DNA from: Bradyrhizobium sp. CB82
Lineage (GTDB): Bacteria; Pseudomonadota; Alphaproteobacteria; Rhizobiales; Xanthobacteraceae
Direction: 5' to 3'
DNA: 64,000 nucleotides
Assembly (NCBI RefSeq): GCF_029714405.1
Contig: NZ_CP121650.1
Coordinates: 248,001 to 312,000 of the forward strand
Shown one piece after another: positions 17,382-28,297 of this stretch (its first letter is position 1; every line of letters begins with the position of its first letter). Below the pieces are notes generated by a model. That model did not search any database, was not told the DNA's origin, and saw only the letters and a list, made by a program, of their open reading frames with translations. Both the position numbers and the translations under genes were made by a program.

Positions 17382-17897
17382 TCAGCGCGTCACCACCACC
17401 GGAGTGCCGACCGACACGCGGCTATAGAGATCGGTGATGTCGTCATTGAGCATGCGGATGCAGCCATAGGAGACGAAGCCGCCGACCGAGCCCGGCACGT
17501 TGGTGCCGTGGATGGCGTATTCACCGCCGGCAAGCGTCATCGCCGCAACCCCCATCGGATTGCGCGGCGAGCCGCCAGGGATCACGTCGGGAAGCTGTGG
17601 CTTGTCGCGCTTCACTTCAGCCGGCGGCGACCAGGCCGGGTTGCGGTACTTGCCGTCGATGCGGGTGGTGCCGGCCCACTGCTTGCCGGACTTGCCGACG
17701 CCGACCGGGTAACGCATGGCGTGCCCGTCGTCGAGAATGAGATAGAGCCGGCGCTCGTTGGTTTTGACCACGATGGTGCCCGGCGAATATTCGCCACCGT
17801 GCAGCCCCACGACTTCCGGCCGCGCCTCGGCCACCGTCGACATCAAGATCCCTGCCCCGATGGTGGCGGCCAATGCCACCGCAATCCTCATCGACAT
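17382..17897 (-). CDS. L,D-transpeptidase (YkuD domain)
   Basis: A 171-residue secreted protein with signal peptide MRIAVALAATIGAGILMSTV cut after EA. The YkuD domain covers about 40-170 with NERRLYLILDDG at its start and the catalytic motif HGTN...SVGGFVSYGCIRM, whose Cys is the nucleophile. It makes 3-3 peptidoglycan cross-links or anchors proteins in the periplasm. Start 17897 is six bases after AAGGAAG; the next ATG is two codons on. Monocistronic, with the 14 bp tandem repeat upstream. Confidence 0.92.
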   Translation of the reverse strand: MSMRIAVALAATIGAGILMSTVAEARPEVVGLHGGEYSPGTIVVKTNERRLYLILDDGHAMRYPVGVGKSGKQWAGTTRIDGKYRNPAWSPPAEVKRDKPQLPDVIPGGSPRNPMGVAAMTLAGGEYAIHGTNVPGSVGGFVSYGCIRMLNDDITDLYSRVSVGTPVVVTR

Positions 17898-17974
17898 CGC
17901 TTGCTTCCTTATCCGTCGCCCCGAACGGGTCGTTCAAAATGCACGCAAATCCCGGAAATCGCCCGCTCGCCCAG

Positions 17975-18016
17975 GTATTCTTAACCACGTATTCTTAACC
18001 GCGTATTCTTAACCGC
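17975..18016. repeat. Tandem repeat, 14 bp x 3
   Basis: GTATTCTTAACCAC, GTATTCTTAACCGC and GTATTCTTAACCGC are contiguous (one mismatch). Each contains TTAACC, but the spacing (10 bp between TTAA) does not match a CtrA site. Confidence 0.92.
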
Positions 18017-18179
18017 GCGCGTTAACCGGATGGTTTCCACGCGCCGCGCCTTGGGCCCAGCCAGCCGCGGGGACAAAGGAAAAGTTCGAATTAAAGTAAA
18101 TGACCGGAAAACAACACTCGCCGAGAAACATGCGGCCGCGCCGGCGCACGCCCTGACAAGTGCGTGAGGACCAAGCGCC

Positions 18180-18256
18180 GTCATTCCGGGCGCGCAGCAG
18201 CGCGACCCGGAATCCCGTCATTCCGGGTTCGGTCCTGCGGACCGCCCCGGAATGAC
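18180..18256. repeat. Dispersed palindromic repeat, family A
   Basis: Two nested arms: GTCATTCCGGGCGCGCAGCA ... CCCGGAAT, then CCGTCATTCCGGG ... CCCCGGAATGAC. It lies 13 bp after the acs stop. Confidence 0.85.
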
Positions 18257-18269
18257 AAGTGTTGTTGGC

Positions 18270-20222
<1,953 letters not shown>

Positions 20223-20615
20223 GTTTTCCCTCCACAAGCGGCAAGCTCAGGCAATGCCGACGTCGTCATTCGAATGATTATGCGTCGGGCTAACCGGACC
20301 CGACAAGGAGGACAAGCTGGACCTTCGGCGGGCAAGCAACCATGAGCAAGATCAAGCTGGGCAGTATGCCTGTCGCAAATCTGAAACAGACGCCGATCTG
20401 ACCCGCCGGCTTCTTTACCGAGATCTCCGGAAGCCGCCCGCGCAGGGCGCCCATGCGCGGATTGGAGGTATTTAGAAACCATTCGTCACTGATTCGGGAC
20501 TCGCAATGCCGTTCGGAACCCCCTAAATGGCCTGACCGGGTCCAAAGAGACCCGACGGAACAAACATCAAAACAACCGCATTGTTCGATAACAGGCGGAG
20601 CTTAGGCGTAAGGCT
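20223..20615. other. Divergent intergenic region, acs / topoisomerase IB
   Basis: 393 bp with no supported gene or RNA. It must contain the promoters of both flanking genes; I see no clear -35/-10 pair or palindrome that I would defend. Confidence 0.5.
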
Positions 20616-21782
20616 ATGATGGATCAGCAGAATTTCGGGACGATGCGGCCCGCTTCAGCCGATCCCGCCGCTATTGCGCTGGCCAAGGCGCTCGGACAAT
20701 GGCCGAAACCGACCGGTTTCAAGCGTCCCAACCCGAAAAAGACCTATGACACGGCCCCTGCGACGGTCGAGGCGCTCGCGAGGGAGCTCGGCTTGCGGCT
20801 CGGCGACCAGAACGAGCTGACCATCCGCCGCATCCGGCGCGGCAAGGGCTACTCCTTCGTCCGTCCCAACGGTGCCCATATCCGCGACGCCCGCACCATC
20901 CGCCGCCTGCACGCCATGGCGGTGCCGCCGGCCTATCGCGAGGTACGCTACTCGGCCGACCCGAACTCGCATCTCCAGGCGGTGGGGCGCGATGCCGCAG
21001 GGCGTTTGCAATATCGCTACCACGCCGACTGGGAAAAGGTCCGCGAGCAGCGCAAGGCGCATCGCCTGGAGAAGCTCGTTGGCGCGCTGCCGAAGATCCG
21101 GCGCAAGGTGTCCATGTTCCTGTCGGGCGAGGAGCCGACGCGTGAGTTCGCGCTCTCGGCGGTGATCGAGCTGATCGCACGCACCGCGATCCGTCCCGGC
21201 AATGAATCCTACGCCCGTCTCAACGGCACCCGCGGCGCCACCACGCTGCTGAAGTCCAACGTCACGCTGGAAGACGACTGCTTCGTGCTGACCTTCAAGG
21301 CCAAGGGCGGCAAGGCGGTGCGGAAGGAGTGCGACGCGGCCAAGCTCGTGCGTGCCATCGGCATCCTGCGCAGCGTGCCGGGCAAGCGCATGTTCCAGTA
21401 TCGCGATGCCTACGGTACGGTGCGTTCGGTGAACACCACGCAGGTCAACGCATTCCTGCGCGAGATCGCTGGCATCAAGATTTCGCTGAAGGATTTTCGC
21501 ACCCTGATGGCCTCGGCCGTCGTGGTGGAATCGCTGTCGCGGATCACGCCGGCAACCAGCCAGCGCGGCCGCAAGCGGCAGGTGCTGGACGCGATTCGTG
21601 CGGCTGCCGACCAGCTCTCCAACACACCGGCGATCTGCCGCAGGAGCTACGTCCACGACACCATCGTCACCGCGTTCGAGGACGGCATCCTCGAGCGTTT
21701 TGCCGCGACGATGAAAGGCCAGCGCTCTCAGGCGAGGCGCGAGCAGCTCCTGGCGCAGGTGGTGGCGACCGCGGCCGTGTAG
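20616..21782 (+). CDS. DNA topoisomerase IB (eukaryotic/poxvirus type)
   Basis: A 388-residue protein. The N-terminal domain contains GKGYSFVRPNGAHIRD and RRLHAMAVPPAYREV. The catalytic core has FALSAVIELIARTAIRPGNE with the catalytic Arg, KAKGGKAVRKE with Lys, FRTLMASAVVVESL and NTPAICRRSYVHDTIV, where Tyr345 is the nucleophile that attaches to the 3' DNA end. It relaxes supercoils without ATP or metal. Bacterial copies are accessory and patchily distributed. Either of the ATGs at 20616 or 20619 may start; the upstream gene is divergent acs. Confidence 0.93.
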   Translation: MMDQQNFGTMRPASADPAAIALAKALGQWPKPTGFKRPNPKKTYDTAPATVEALARELGLRLGDQNELTIRRIRRGKGYSFVRPNGAHIRDARTIRRLHAMAVPPAYREVRYSADPNSHLQAVGRDAAGRLQYRYHADWEKVREQRKAHRLEKLVGALPKIRRKVSMFLSGEEPTREFALSAVIELIARTAIRPGNESYARLNGTRGATTLLKSNVTLEDDCFVLTFKAKGGKAVRKECDAAKLVRAIGILRSVPGKRMFQYRDAYGTVRSVNTTQVNAFLREIAGIKISLKDFRTLMASAVVVESLSRITPATSQRGRKRQVLDAIRAAADQLSNTPAICRRSYVHDTIVTAFEDGILERFAATMKGQRSQARREQLLAQVVATAAV

Positions 21783-21795
21783 CGCAGAACCGACG

Positions 21796-22254
21796 TCACA
21801 TTCGGTTCGCGGGCTGCATCACATCGGGTCCGGGGTCACGACCCCCGGCCACGAGGCTCAACCGGCCCAGATAGTGTTCCCAGCCCTTGTTATGCGCTTC
21901 GCATTGTTCTGCGGTCGGCAGGCCGCTGTGCGTCATGCGCAACAGCGTGCCGCCATCGCGTTCGATCAGGTCAATTTCGATCAGGCTCGAGCCGGGCGGC
22001 ACTTCCTGGCCGCCCTCCCAACCGAACGTGTAGGCGAGACGATGCACCGGAACGACCTCGCGAAAAGCGCCGCGGGCGATGCCGCCGCGCTGGCCAATAC
22101 CCTTGAGCAGATAGAGCCCGCCGGGATGCGGCTCCATCGCCGCCTCCGTGCCCATCCAGTTCACGATTTTGTCGGGGTCGGCGAGGTAAGCGAAGACAGT
22201 GGCGCGCGGGGCCGGGATATGGGTCTCGCGGCGGACTATGAAGGGCTCAGTCAT
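21796..22254 (-). CDS. SRPBCC (AHSA1/START-like) domain protein
   Basis: A 152-residue single-domain protein. ETHIPAPRATVFAYLADPDK then IVNWMG is the usual start of the AHSA1 branch, with GGIARGAFREVVPVHRLAYT then FGWEGG in the middle and GTLLRMTHSGLPTAEQCEAH near the end. The fold is a hydrophobic cavity that binds lipids, hormones or aromatic ligands; some relatives activate Hsp90 but bacterial ones are mostly unassigned. ATG 22254 (MTEPFIV) is chosen; longer in-frame sequence reads as non-coding. It is convergent with the topoisomerase gene, 13 bp apart. Confidence 0.87.
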   Translation of the reverse strand: MTEPFIVRRETHIPAPRATVFAYLADPDKIVNWMGTEAAMEPHPGGLYLLKGIGQRGGIARGAFREVVPVHRLAYTFGWEGGQEVPPGSSLIEIDLIERDGGTLLRMTHSGLPTAEQCEAHNKGWEHYLGRLSLVAGGRDPGPDVMQPANRM

Positions 22255-22343
22255 CGGCGTCGGTTCCCAAGGCTGAACTAGGCAGATGGCGCCGCTACAG
22301 CACGTGTTCAAGGCCCGCCCACCGACGATAGGTCGTGACAAGA

Positions 22344-23453
22344 ATGGCGAGCAGACCACATGATCGCACCATGCAGTTGTCCTCGACGCTCGCCTGGCTC
22401 GTCGATGCCGCCGCTGAGACCACGGGTGCCCACCGGTTGCTCGCGGATCTCGGCGGGCATCTGGTTGCCGATGGATTGCCGCTCGTTGCGGGCAGCCTGA
22501 CGCTGGACGTCCCGCATCCATTGATCGCACAGCGAACCTGGCTGTGGCGCGCCGAGAGCGGCGAGGTCGTCGAAGCCCTCGGTTTTGCGCCGGGGGCAGC
22601 CGCGCTCGCGCCACGCAACGATGCCGGCCGGCGCTGGCTGAGCGCGACGGCCGCCGGCATCGTCCACGAAGACGTGATCGGGCCGCGGCAGGACGGGCCG
22701 TTGCTCGGCTGGATCGGGCCGCGCCCGTTCACGCCGCGCGAAATCGACGATCTCCGGCAAGCCGCGCGCTTCGCCGCCGCGCCGCTCGCCGTGCTCGCCG
22801 CGCGGGCCACGCTGGCGGCGGCGCTCGAAGCCTATCTCGGCCGGCGCAGCGCCGAGCGCGTGCTGGCGGCGCCGCTCCGCCGCGACCTCGGCGAAACCAT
22901 CCAGGCGGCACTGCTCTATGCCGATCTGCGCGACTTCACGGCGCTGTCCGAAGCCAACCCGCCGGCCGCTGTCATCTCGGCGCTCGATGCCTGGTTCGAT
23001 CGCATCGCCGGCGCGGTGCACGCCTTTGGCGGCGAGGTGCTGAAATTTATCGGCGACGGCGTGCTGGCGATCTTCCCCGTGGTTGATGACTCGCCGCGTC
23101 GTGCCTGCGATGCTGCCTTGCGCGCGGCGACCGCGGCGCGCGCCGGCATGATGCACCTTGATGACGAACGCCGCGCCCGCGGATTGCCGTCGCTGTCATT
23201 CGGCGCCGCGCTTCACCTCGGCGAGATGCTGTGGGGCAATATCGGCGCGGCCAACCGGCTGGATTTCACCGCGATCGGTTCGGCCGTCAACCTGGTGAGC
23301 CGGCTCGAGGGATTGTGCAAGCCGCTCGGCAGAACGGTTCTGGTGTCGGGTGCGCTCGCTGCCGAGACCGACACGCCATTGCTTGCGCTCGGGATGCATC
23401 CGCTGCGTGGGATCGCCGCGCCCTGCGAGGTCTTCGCTCTGCCGGACAGTTGA
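22344..23453 (+). CDS. Class III adenylate/guanylate cyclase domain protein
   Basis: About 369 residues. The N-terminal 170 residues form a sensory-type region of unknown family resembling that of other rhizobial soluble cyclases. The C-terminal cyclase homology domain has LLYADLRDFTAL and KFIGDGVLAIF with the two metal-binding Asp and a substrate Lys. DFTAIGSAVNLVSRLEG has Thr at the second purine-selecting position (class IIIb pattern) and intact Asn and Arg for the transition state, so activity is expected. No membrane segment. The start is uncertain among GTG 22335, ATG 22344 and ATG 22371; no strong ribosome-binding site decides. Confidence 0.83.
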   Translation: MASRPHDRTMQLSSTLAWLVDAAAETTGAHRLLADLGGHLVADGLPLVAGSLTLDVPHPLIAQRTWLWRAESGEVVEALGFAPGAAALAPRNDAGRRWLSATAAGIVHEDVIGPRQDGPLLGWIGPRPFTPREIDDLRQAARFAAAPLAVLAARATLAAALEAYLGRRSAERVLAAPLRRDLGETIQAALLYADLRDFTALSEANPPAAVISALDAWFDRIAGAVHAFGGEVLKFIGDGVLAIFPVVDDSPRRACDAALRAATAARAGMMHLDDERRARGLPSLSFGAALHLGEMLWGNIGAANRLDFTAIGSAVNLVSRLEGLCKPLGRTVLVSGALAAETDTPLLALGMHPLRGIAAPCEVFALPDS

Positions 23454-23481
23454 TGACGTAGCCGCTGGTGCTGCGCGCGCC

Positions 23482-23526
23482 GTGCCCACCATCCAATCGC
23501 GAGCGGTCTTTTTGATTGGTGGGCAC
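23482..23526. terminator. Large hairpin between convergent genes
   Basis: GTGCCCACCATCCAATC (23482-23498) pairs with GATTGGTGGGCAC (23514-23526) around a loop containing GGTCTTTTT. It is part of a common repeat (GCCTTCGCTC...GGACAAGTCGC follows) and is placed where a terminator for the cyclase and EVE genes is expected. There is no adjacent long T-run. Confidence 0.55.
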
Positions 23527-23593
23527 GCTTCCGCCTTCGCTCGTTGAGCTACGGCGGACAAGTCGCTTTGCCCGCCTTAACATTCGTGGCTGA

Positions 23594-24007
23594 CTACATC
23601 CCGCCCATCTTGCAGACGAGCTTCCACTCGTCCGCCGTCACCGGCTGCACCGAGAGGCGCGAATATTTCACCAGCGCCATGTCCGCGAGCTTCTTCTCGG
23701 CCTTGACCGCGGCCATCGTCACCGGCGTCTTGAGCGGCTTGTCGGCCTTGATGTCGACGCAGACGAACTTGCCGGTCTTGTCGGTCGGATCGGGATAGGC
23801 CTCCTTGATGACCTCAGCGATGCCGACGATCTCCTTGCCCTCGTTGGAATGATAGAAGAACGCCTTGTCGCCCTTCTTCATGTTGACGAGGTTTTGCCGC
23901 GCGGTGAAGTTGCGCACCCCGGTCCAGGCCTCGCCCTTGGCGCCCTTGGCGACCTGCTGGTCCCACGACCAGACGGACGGTTCGGATTTCACCAGCCAGT
24001 ACGCCAT
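23594..24007 (-). CDS. EVE domain protein (YTH/PUA-like fold)
   Basis: A 137-residue protein that is one EVE domain. It begins AYWLVKSEPSVWSWDQ, then AWTGVRNFTARQNLVNMKKG and KAFFYHSNEGKEIVGIAEV, which line the aromatic cage, and ends VKYSRLSVQPVTADEWKLVC. The fold is related to YTH domains that bind modified nucleotides; the bacterial role is unresolved. ATG 24007 has AGAGGA six bases upstream; ATG 24013 would overlap the gpsA stop as ATGA but has no spacing from that Shine-Dalgarno. It is clearly co-transcribed with gpsA and tsaD. Confidence 0.9.
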   Translation of the reverse strand: MAYWLVKSEPSVWSWDQQVAKGAKGEAWTGVRNFTARQNLVNMKKGDKAFFYHSNEGKEIVGIAEVIKEAYPDPTDKTGKFVCVDIKADKPLKTPVTMAAVKAEKKLADMALVKYSRLSVQPVTADEWKLVCKMGGM

Positions 24008-24009
24008 GT

Positions 24010-24990
24010 TCATTCCTCTGCCTTGAAGGGGCGCGTCAAAAGTCCGGATATTGCGGCGTCGATCGTGCTCTTGCCACTCAGGATCGCTGCGACTGCTGCT
24101 GATACCGGCATCTCGATGTTTTGCGAAGACGCGAGTTCGATCAGCACGGGTGCGGTGAATTCGCCTTCGGCGAGCTTGCCGGCTGGCGGCGTCTCGCCGC
24201 GCCCGAGTGCGAGCCCGAGCGCGAAGTTGCGCGATTGCGGGCTCGAGCAGGTCAGGATCAGATCGCCGAGGCCGGACAGGCCTGCGAGCGTCTCGCTGCG
24301 CGCGCCGAGCGCACGGCCGAAGCGGGCGAGCTCGGCAAAGCCGCGCGTGGTCAATGCGGCCTGCGCGGAGGCGCCGAGCTTGCGTCCGACCGCGATGCCG
24401 ACCGCGATCGCCAGCACGTTCTTGGCCGCGCCACCGATCTCGACGCCGCGTACATCGGTGGAGTGATAGGGGCGGAAGGTCGGCGAGCCCAGCGCCTGCA
24501 CCAGGGAGCTGGCGAGCTGCTCATCTTTTGCGGCCAGCGTCACCGCCGTCGGCAAGCCGCGCGCGACGTCGTCCGCAAAGCTCGGTCCCGACAGGATCCC
24601 TGGCAGCGAATGCGGCGCAGCTTCGGCGATCACGTCGGTCATGAATTTGTGGGTACCGTGCTCGATGCCCTTGGCGCAGGCAATGACCGGCACAGGCTTT
24701 GTGAGATGTGACGCCAGCGCGTTGACCGCACCGCGCAGGTGCTGCGCCGGTGTTACGATCAGCAGCATGTCGGCGCGCGCGGTGAGGGCAAGCTCGCTCG
24801 TCACCACGATATCGGACGAGAGCTGCACGCCAGGCAGCCGCGGGTTTTCGCGCGTCGAGGCAATCCGGCCCGCGTGCTCGGTGCTACGCGCGCACAGCGT
24901 CACTTTTCGTCCCGCCCGTGCAGCGACCGTCGCCAGCGCCGTGCCCCAGGCGCCCGCGCCGATCACCGCGACGGATTGGAAGGATGTCAT
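24010..24990 (-). CDS. gpsA: Glycerol-3-phosphate dehydrogenase [NAD(P)+]
   Basis: A 326-residue cytoplasmic enzyme making sn-glycerol 3-phosphate from dihydroxyacetone phosphate for phospholipids. The N-terminal Rossmann motif is [12 protein letters not shown]. The conserved [19 protein letters not shown] carries the catalytic Lys, [20 protein letters not shown] follows, and the C-terminal domain has [16 protein letters not shown] and [22 protein letters not shown] 24990 lies two bases from the tsaD stop, so tsaD, gpsA and the EVE gene form one tight operon. Confidence 0.96.
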   Translation of the reverse strand: MTSFQSVAVIGAGAWGTALATVAARAGRKVTLCARSTEHAGRIASTRENPRLPGVQLSSDIVVTSELALTARADMLLIVTPAQHLRGAVNALASHLTKPVPVIACAKGIEHGTHKFMTDVIAEAAPHSLPGILSGPSFADDVARGLPTAVTLAAKDEQLASSLVQALGSPTFRPYHSTDVRGVEIGGAAKNVLAIAVGIAVGRKLGASAQAALTTRGFAELARFGRALGARSETLAGLSGLGDLILTCSSPQSRNFALGLALGRGETPPAGKLAEGEFTAPVLIELASSQNIEMPVSAAVAAILSGKSTIDAAISGLLTRPFKAEE

Positions 24991-24992
24991 CG

Positions 24993-26066
24993 CTAGAATC
25001 CCGCGCGTGTGTTGGCGTAACCGGCCGGCGCCGTGGCGTTGGCGTCGAGCAGCCAGCGGGCGCGGGGCTGGGCCTCCATCGTGTCGGTGAGGCCGAGCGC
25101 GAGACGCTCGGCGCCGGCCCAGGCGATCATCGCGCCGTTGTCGGTGCAGAGCGCGGGCGGCGGCATGATCAGCCGCGTCCCCGCTGCGTCGGCGACGTCC
25201 TGCAACGCCCCGCGGATCGCCTGATTGGCGGCAACGCCGCCGGCCGCGACGAGCGCCTGCGGCGCACCGAACTGCTCGCGGAATAGTTTGAGGCCCATGC
25301 TCAGGCGGTCCGCGGTCGAGTCCAGCACCGCGGCCTGAAAGCTCGCGCAGAGATCGCTGATGTCCTGTGGCTCGAGCGGAACGATCCGGCTCGCTTCATT
25401 GCGCACCGCCGTCTTTAGTCCCGATAGCGAGAAATTGGCATCGGGCCGCCCCTGCATCGGCCGCGGAAACGCGAATCGCGCCGCATCGCCGTCTGCCGCG
25501 GCGCGCTCGACCTGCGGTCCGCCTGGATAAGGCAGCCCGAGCATCTTGGCGACCTTGTCGAAGGCTTCGCCGATCGCATCATCGACGGTCGTGCCGAGCC
25601 GGATATATTGTCCGACGCCGACCACCGCGACGACCTGGGTGTGGCCGCCCGAAGCCAGGAACAGGCAATAGGGGAATTCGAGGTGATCGGTCAGTCGCGG
25701 CGTCAGCGCATGCGCCTCGAGATGGTTCACCGCGACGAGCGGGGTGTCGTGCACCATCGCGATCGCCTTTGCCGTGGTGAGCCCGACGATGACGCCGCCG
25801 ATCAGTCCCGGGCCAGCCGCAGCGGCGACACCCGACAATTCGGCGAAGCCGATGCCGGCCTCTTTCATCGCGCGGTCAATGATACCGTCGAGCAGGTCGA
25901 CATGGGCGCGCGCGGCGATCTCCGGCACCACGCCGCCGAAGCGGGCGTGTTCCTCGACCTGCGAGCGCACGATGTTGGACAGAATCTTGCCGTCGCCATC
26001 GCCCGCGCGCGCGATCACGGCGGCGGCGGTTTCGTCGCAGGTGGTTTCGATGCCCAATACCAGCAT
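24993..26066 (-). CDS. tsaD: tRNA N6-adenosine threonylcarbamoyltransferase
   Basis: A 357-residue ASKHA-fold protein that puts the threonylcarbamoyl group on A37 of ANN-decoding tRNAs together with TsaB and TsaE. Seen are [15 protein letters not shown], the metal-binding HLEAH motif, [31 protein letters not shown] and GYPGGP-like [10 protein letters not shown], and the C-terminal [17 protein letters not shown] 26066 starts MLVLGIE directly; the longer frame reads antisense sequence of hemD. It is first in the operon with gpsA and the EVE gene and divergent from hemD with 147 bp between. Confidence 0.95.
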   Translation of the reverse strand: MLVLGIETTCDETAAAVIARAGDGDGKILSNIVRSQVEEHARFGGVVPEIAARAHVDLLDGIIDRAMKEAGIGFAELSGVAAAAGPGLIGGVIVGLTTAKAIAMVHDTPLVAVNHLEAHALTPRLTDHLEFPYCLFLASGGHTQVVAVVGVGQYIRLGTTVDDAIGEAFDKVAKMLGLPYPGGPQVERAAADGDAARFAFPRPMQGRPDANFSLSGLKTAVRNEASRIVPLEPQDISDLCASFQAAVLDSTADRLSMGLKLFREQFGAPQALVAAGGVAANQAIRGALQDVADAAGTRLIMPPPALCTDNGAMIAWAGAERLALGLTDTMEAQPRARWLLDANATAPAGYANTRAGF

Positions 26067-26213
26067 TGGCGAATCGTTATCCAATTTGCGCCCTTGCGCT
26101 CTTCCGCAAAGCAGAGTTCTGGTACGTCCGGTAGCATTCCGGGGTCGCCAAAGGCAATCGCGCCTTGCAACGTTCCCGAAAGCCTCGTCGCGGTGCACCG
26201 GAGAATAGAGATC

Positions 26214-26960
26214 ATGGCCATTCTTGTCACACGGCCGCATCCCGACAATGAGGCCACCGCGGCAGGCTTGCGTGCCCTGGGCTATGTGGTGCTGCTGGCG
26301 CCGGCACTCAAGTTCGAGCCGGTGGCGTTTCGCGACGAAAGTGAGGCAAGCTACAGCGGCATCATCGTCACCTCGGCGAACGCGATCCGCGCCATCGCGC
26401 CGCAATTGCCGAAGCTTCGTCTGTCGAAGCTGCCGCTGTTCGCGGTCGGCGAGCACACCGCCACAGCCGCGCGCGAGGCCGGCTTTGTCAACGTCATCGT
26501 CGCCGGCGGCGATGCGGCGGCGTTAAGGGACAAGGTGCTGCAAGGCGCGCGCGACAAGGTCGTGAAGAAAAAGAGCACGTTGCTTTATCTCGCGGGCGCG
26601 GATCTGTCGCGCGATCTCTCGAGCGAGCTCGGCGCGGACGGATTCAACGTGGTCACGCAGACCATCTATCGCATGGCGCCGGTCAAGCACCTGCCGCGCG
26701 AGGTCTGCGAAGGTTTTGCCGCCGATGGCATCCGGGCGGTGCTGCATTATTCGCGGCGCAGCGCGCGCGCATTCCTGGATGCGGCGCGCGACGAGGGCGT
26801 CGAAATCTCCGCGTTGTCGATTCCGCAGTGCTGCCTGTCCGAGAGCATCGCCGGCGTGCTTCGCGAGGCGGGCGCGACGCAGGTTGCGGTCGCGGCCAGG
26901 CCGGACGAAAATTCCTTATTTGAGACCTTGGCGCGTGCTTTGCGCACCCGTATGGCGTAA
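26214..26960 (+). CDS. hemD: Uroporphyrinogen-III synthase
   Basis: A 248-residue two-domain protein with the weak but typical HemD pattern. It begins [20 protein letters not shown] then ALGY, the interdomain part has [12 protein letters not shown], and [12 protein letters not shown] and VVTQTIYRM follow. The second domain has [16 protein letters not shown] in place of the usual F/YFTSPSS. It closes hydroxymethylbilane into uroporphyrinogen III. ATG 26214 is the family start. The hemC gene that often precedes hemD is not present here. Mitofilin-like and hemY genes follow on the same strand. Confidence 0.9.
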   Translation: MAILVTRPHPDNEATAAGLRALGYVVLLAPALKFEPVAFRDESEASYSGIIVTSANAIRAIAPQLPKLRLSKLPLFAVGEHTATAAREAGFVNVIVAGGDAAALRDKVLQGARDKVVKKKSTLLYLAGADLSRDLSSELGADGFNVVTQTIYRMAPVKHLPREVCEGFAADGIRAVLHYSRRSARAFLDAARDEGVEISALSIPQCCLSESIAGVLREAGATQVAVAARPDENSLFETLARALRTRMA

Positions 26961-27034
26961 GAGAACGGGCCGAATCCTTAACCTGAGGGGTCCGGTCCGA
27001 GTACGTCGCTTGCAAGTGTGAAGGAAACGTCACG

Positions 27035-28276
27035 ATGGCCGAAGACAAGCCTGAAGACGCAGGATTGGCCCCCGAGTCCGGCCGTGCCAAGCGCACCCCG
27101 CCCACCATCGATCTCGAGGCGACCGAGGTGTCCACCCAGCCGCAACAGCCGGCCGATGAGGTGCAGCCGGAGCCGGCCGACGCCGATGCGGCCAGGGCCG
27201 AATCGGTCGCGGCCGAGGCAGCCAAGCCGGAAGACGAGCCGGAAGACGAACCGGAACGCGCCGAGGCGAGGGCCGCGGTGCCTCCGATGTCCAAACCCGT
27301 GTCCCCCTGGATCATCGCGCCGCTGTCGGGTGCGGTCGCAGCAGCGCTCGTGATCGCGGTTGGCTGGATGCTGGGCTGGCCCCAGGTGCAAGCGCCAACG
27401 GCGACGCCGCAGGCCACGACTACGACGGTCGACGCATTGAGCGGGCGCCTCGCCGCTGTCGAGACCAAGATCAACAAGCCCGCGGCACCGGCCGCGGACC
27501 CGGCCGCAGCGGCGCGGCTTGACGCGCTGGACAAATCCGTCGCCGCCTTGCGCAGCGACGTCGCAATCCTGCGTACGCAATCGGACAAGCTCGGCAGTGC
27601 ACTGAACGACGTGAAATCGGCGCCGCGCGACGCAGGTGCAACGCCGGATCTGTCAGGCGTCACCGATCGCATCGCGCAGCTCGAGCGTACCATCAAGGCC
27701 GAGCGTGCCGAGCTCGCACAGCAGGGCGAGAAGATCGCCGATGCAAAGTCCACCGACGACATGGCGTTGCGTCGCGTCGTCGCGGCGGCACTGCTCGACG
27801 TCGCCGTTCGACACAACGATCCCTACGCCGCGCAGCTTGCGGCGGCGAAATCATTCGCGCCCGATTCCGAGACGTTGAAGCCGCTCGAGACGTTTGCTTC
27901 CAGCGGCATTCCAAACCCGGTCATGCTGAGCCGCGATCTCCTCAACATCGTGCCAAAACTCTCGCCGCCGGCTGAAGCGCAGACCAGCGGTAACGGCATC
28001 GTCGAACGCCTGCAGGCGGGTGCCTCAAAGCTCGTCCGCATCGAGCGCACCGACGGCGTCGGCAACGACCGTGGCGCGATCATCGCGCGGGTGACGGCGG
28101 CGGCGCTGCGTAGCGATTTCAACGAGGCGCGGCGCGAGCTGAAGACCTTGCCGGAAGCCGATCGCGAAGCCGCAAAGGCCTGGCTCGACAAGGCCGACGC
28201 GCGCGATGCCGCGCTCGCCGCGTCCCGCAAATTCGCCGACGATGCCATGGCGGATCTCGCCAAGCCCGCGCAATAG
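27035..28276 (+). CDS. Mitofilin (Mic60)-like membrane protein
   Basis: A 413-residue protein. Residues 1-90 are an acidic, Pro/Ala/Glu-rich cytoplasmic segment; one transmembrane helix follows (about 92-114, PWIIAPLSGAVAAALVIAVG). A long Ala-rich coiled coil (about 125-245) comes next, and the C-terminal domain begins near LRRVVAAALLDVAVRHNDPY and ends in a mitofilin-type helical bundle. The order N-tail, TM, coiled coil, mitofilin domain and its place between hemD and hemY match alphaproteobacterial Mic60, which shapes inner-membrane invaginations. ATG 27035 has AAGGAA 11 bases upstream. Confidence 0.85.
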   Translation: MAEDKPEDAGLAPESGRAKRTPPTIDLEATEVSTQPQQPADEVQPEPADADAARAESVAAEAAKPEDEPEDEPERAEARAAVPPMSKPVSPWIIAPLSGAVAAALVIAVGWMLGWPQVQAPTATPQATTTTVDALSGRLAAVETKINKPAAPAADPAAAARLDALDKSVAALRSDVAILRTQSDKLGSALNDVKSAPRDAGATPDLSGVTDRIAQLERTIKAERAELAQQGEKIADAKSTDDMALRRVVAAALLDVAVRHNDPYAAQLAAAKSFAPDSETLKPLETFASSGIPNPVMLSRDLLNIVPKLSPPAEAQTSGNGIVERLQAGASKLVRIERTDGVGNDRGAIIARVTAAALRSDFNEARRELKTLPEADREAAKAWLDKADARDAALAASRKFADDAMADLAKPAQ

Positions 28277-28297
28277 ACCCGCGCCAAAGGGATCGCC

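Larger units (their letters stand above)
17898..18269. other. Intergenic region between L,D-transpeptidase and acs genes
   Basis: No gene is supported here. It holds the 14 bp triple repeat (17975-18016) and a family A repeat (18180-18256). The L,D-transpeptidase promoter should lie at about 17900-17970. Confidence 0.6.

Noticed and set aside
17975..18016. Possible CtrA site or CRISPR-like array in the TTAACC repeats
   Set aside because: TTAA spacing is 10, not 7, and there are no unique spacers between the units.
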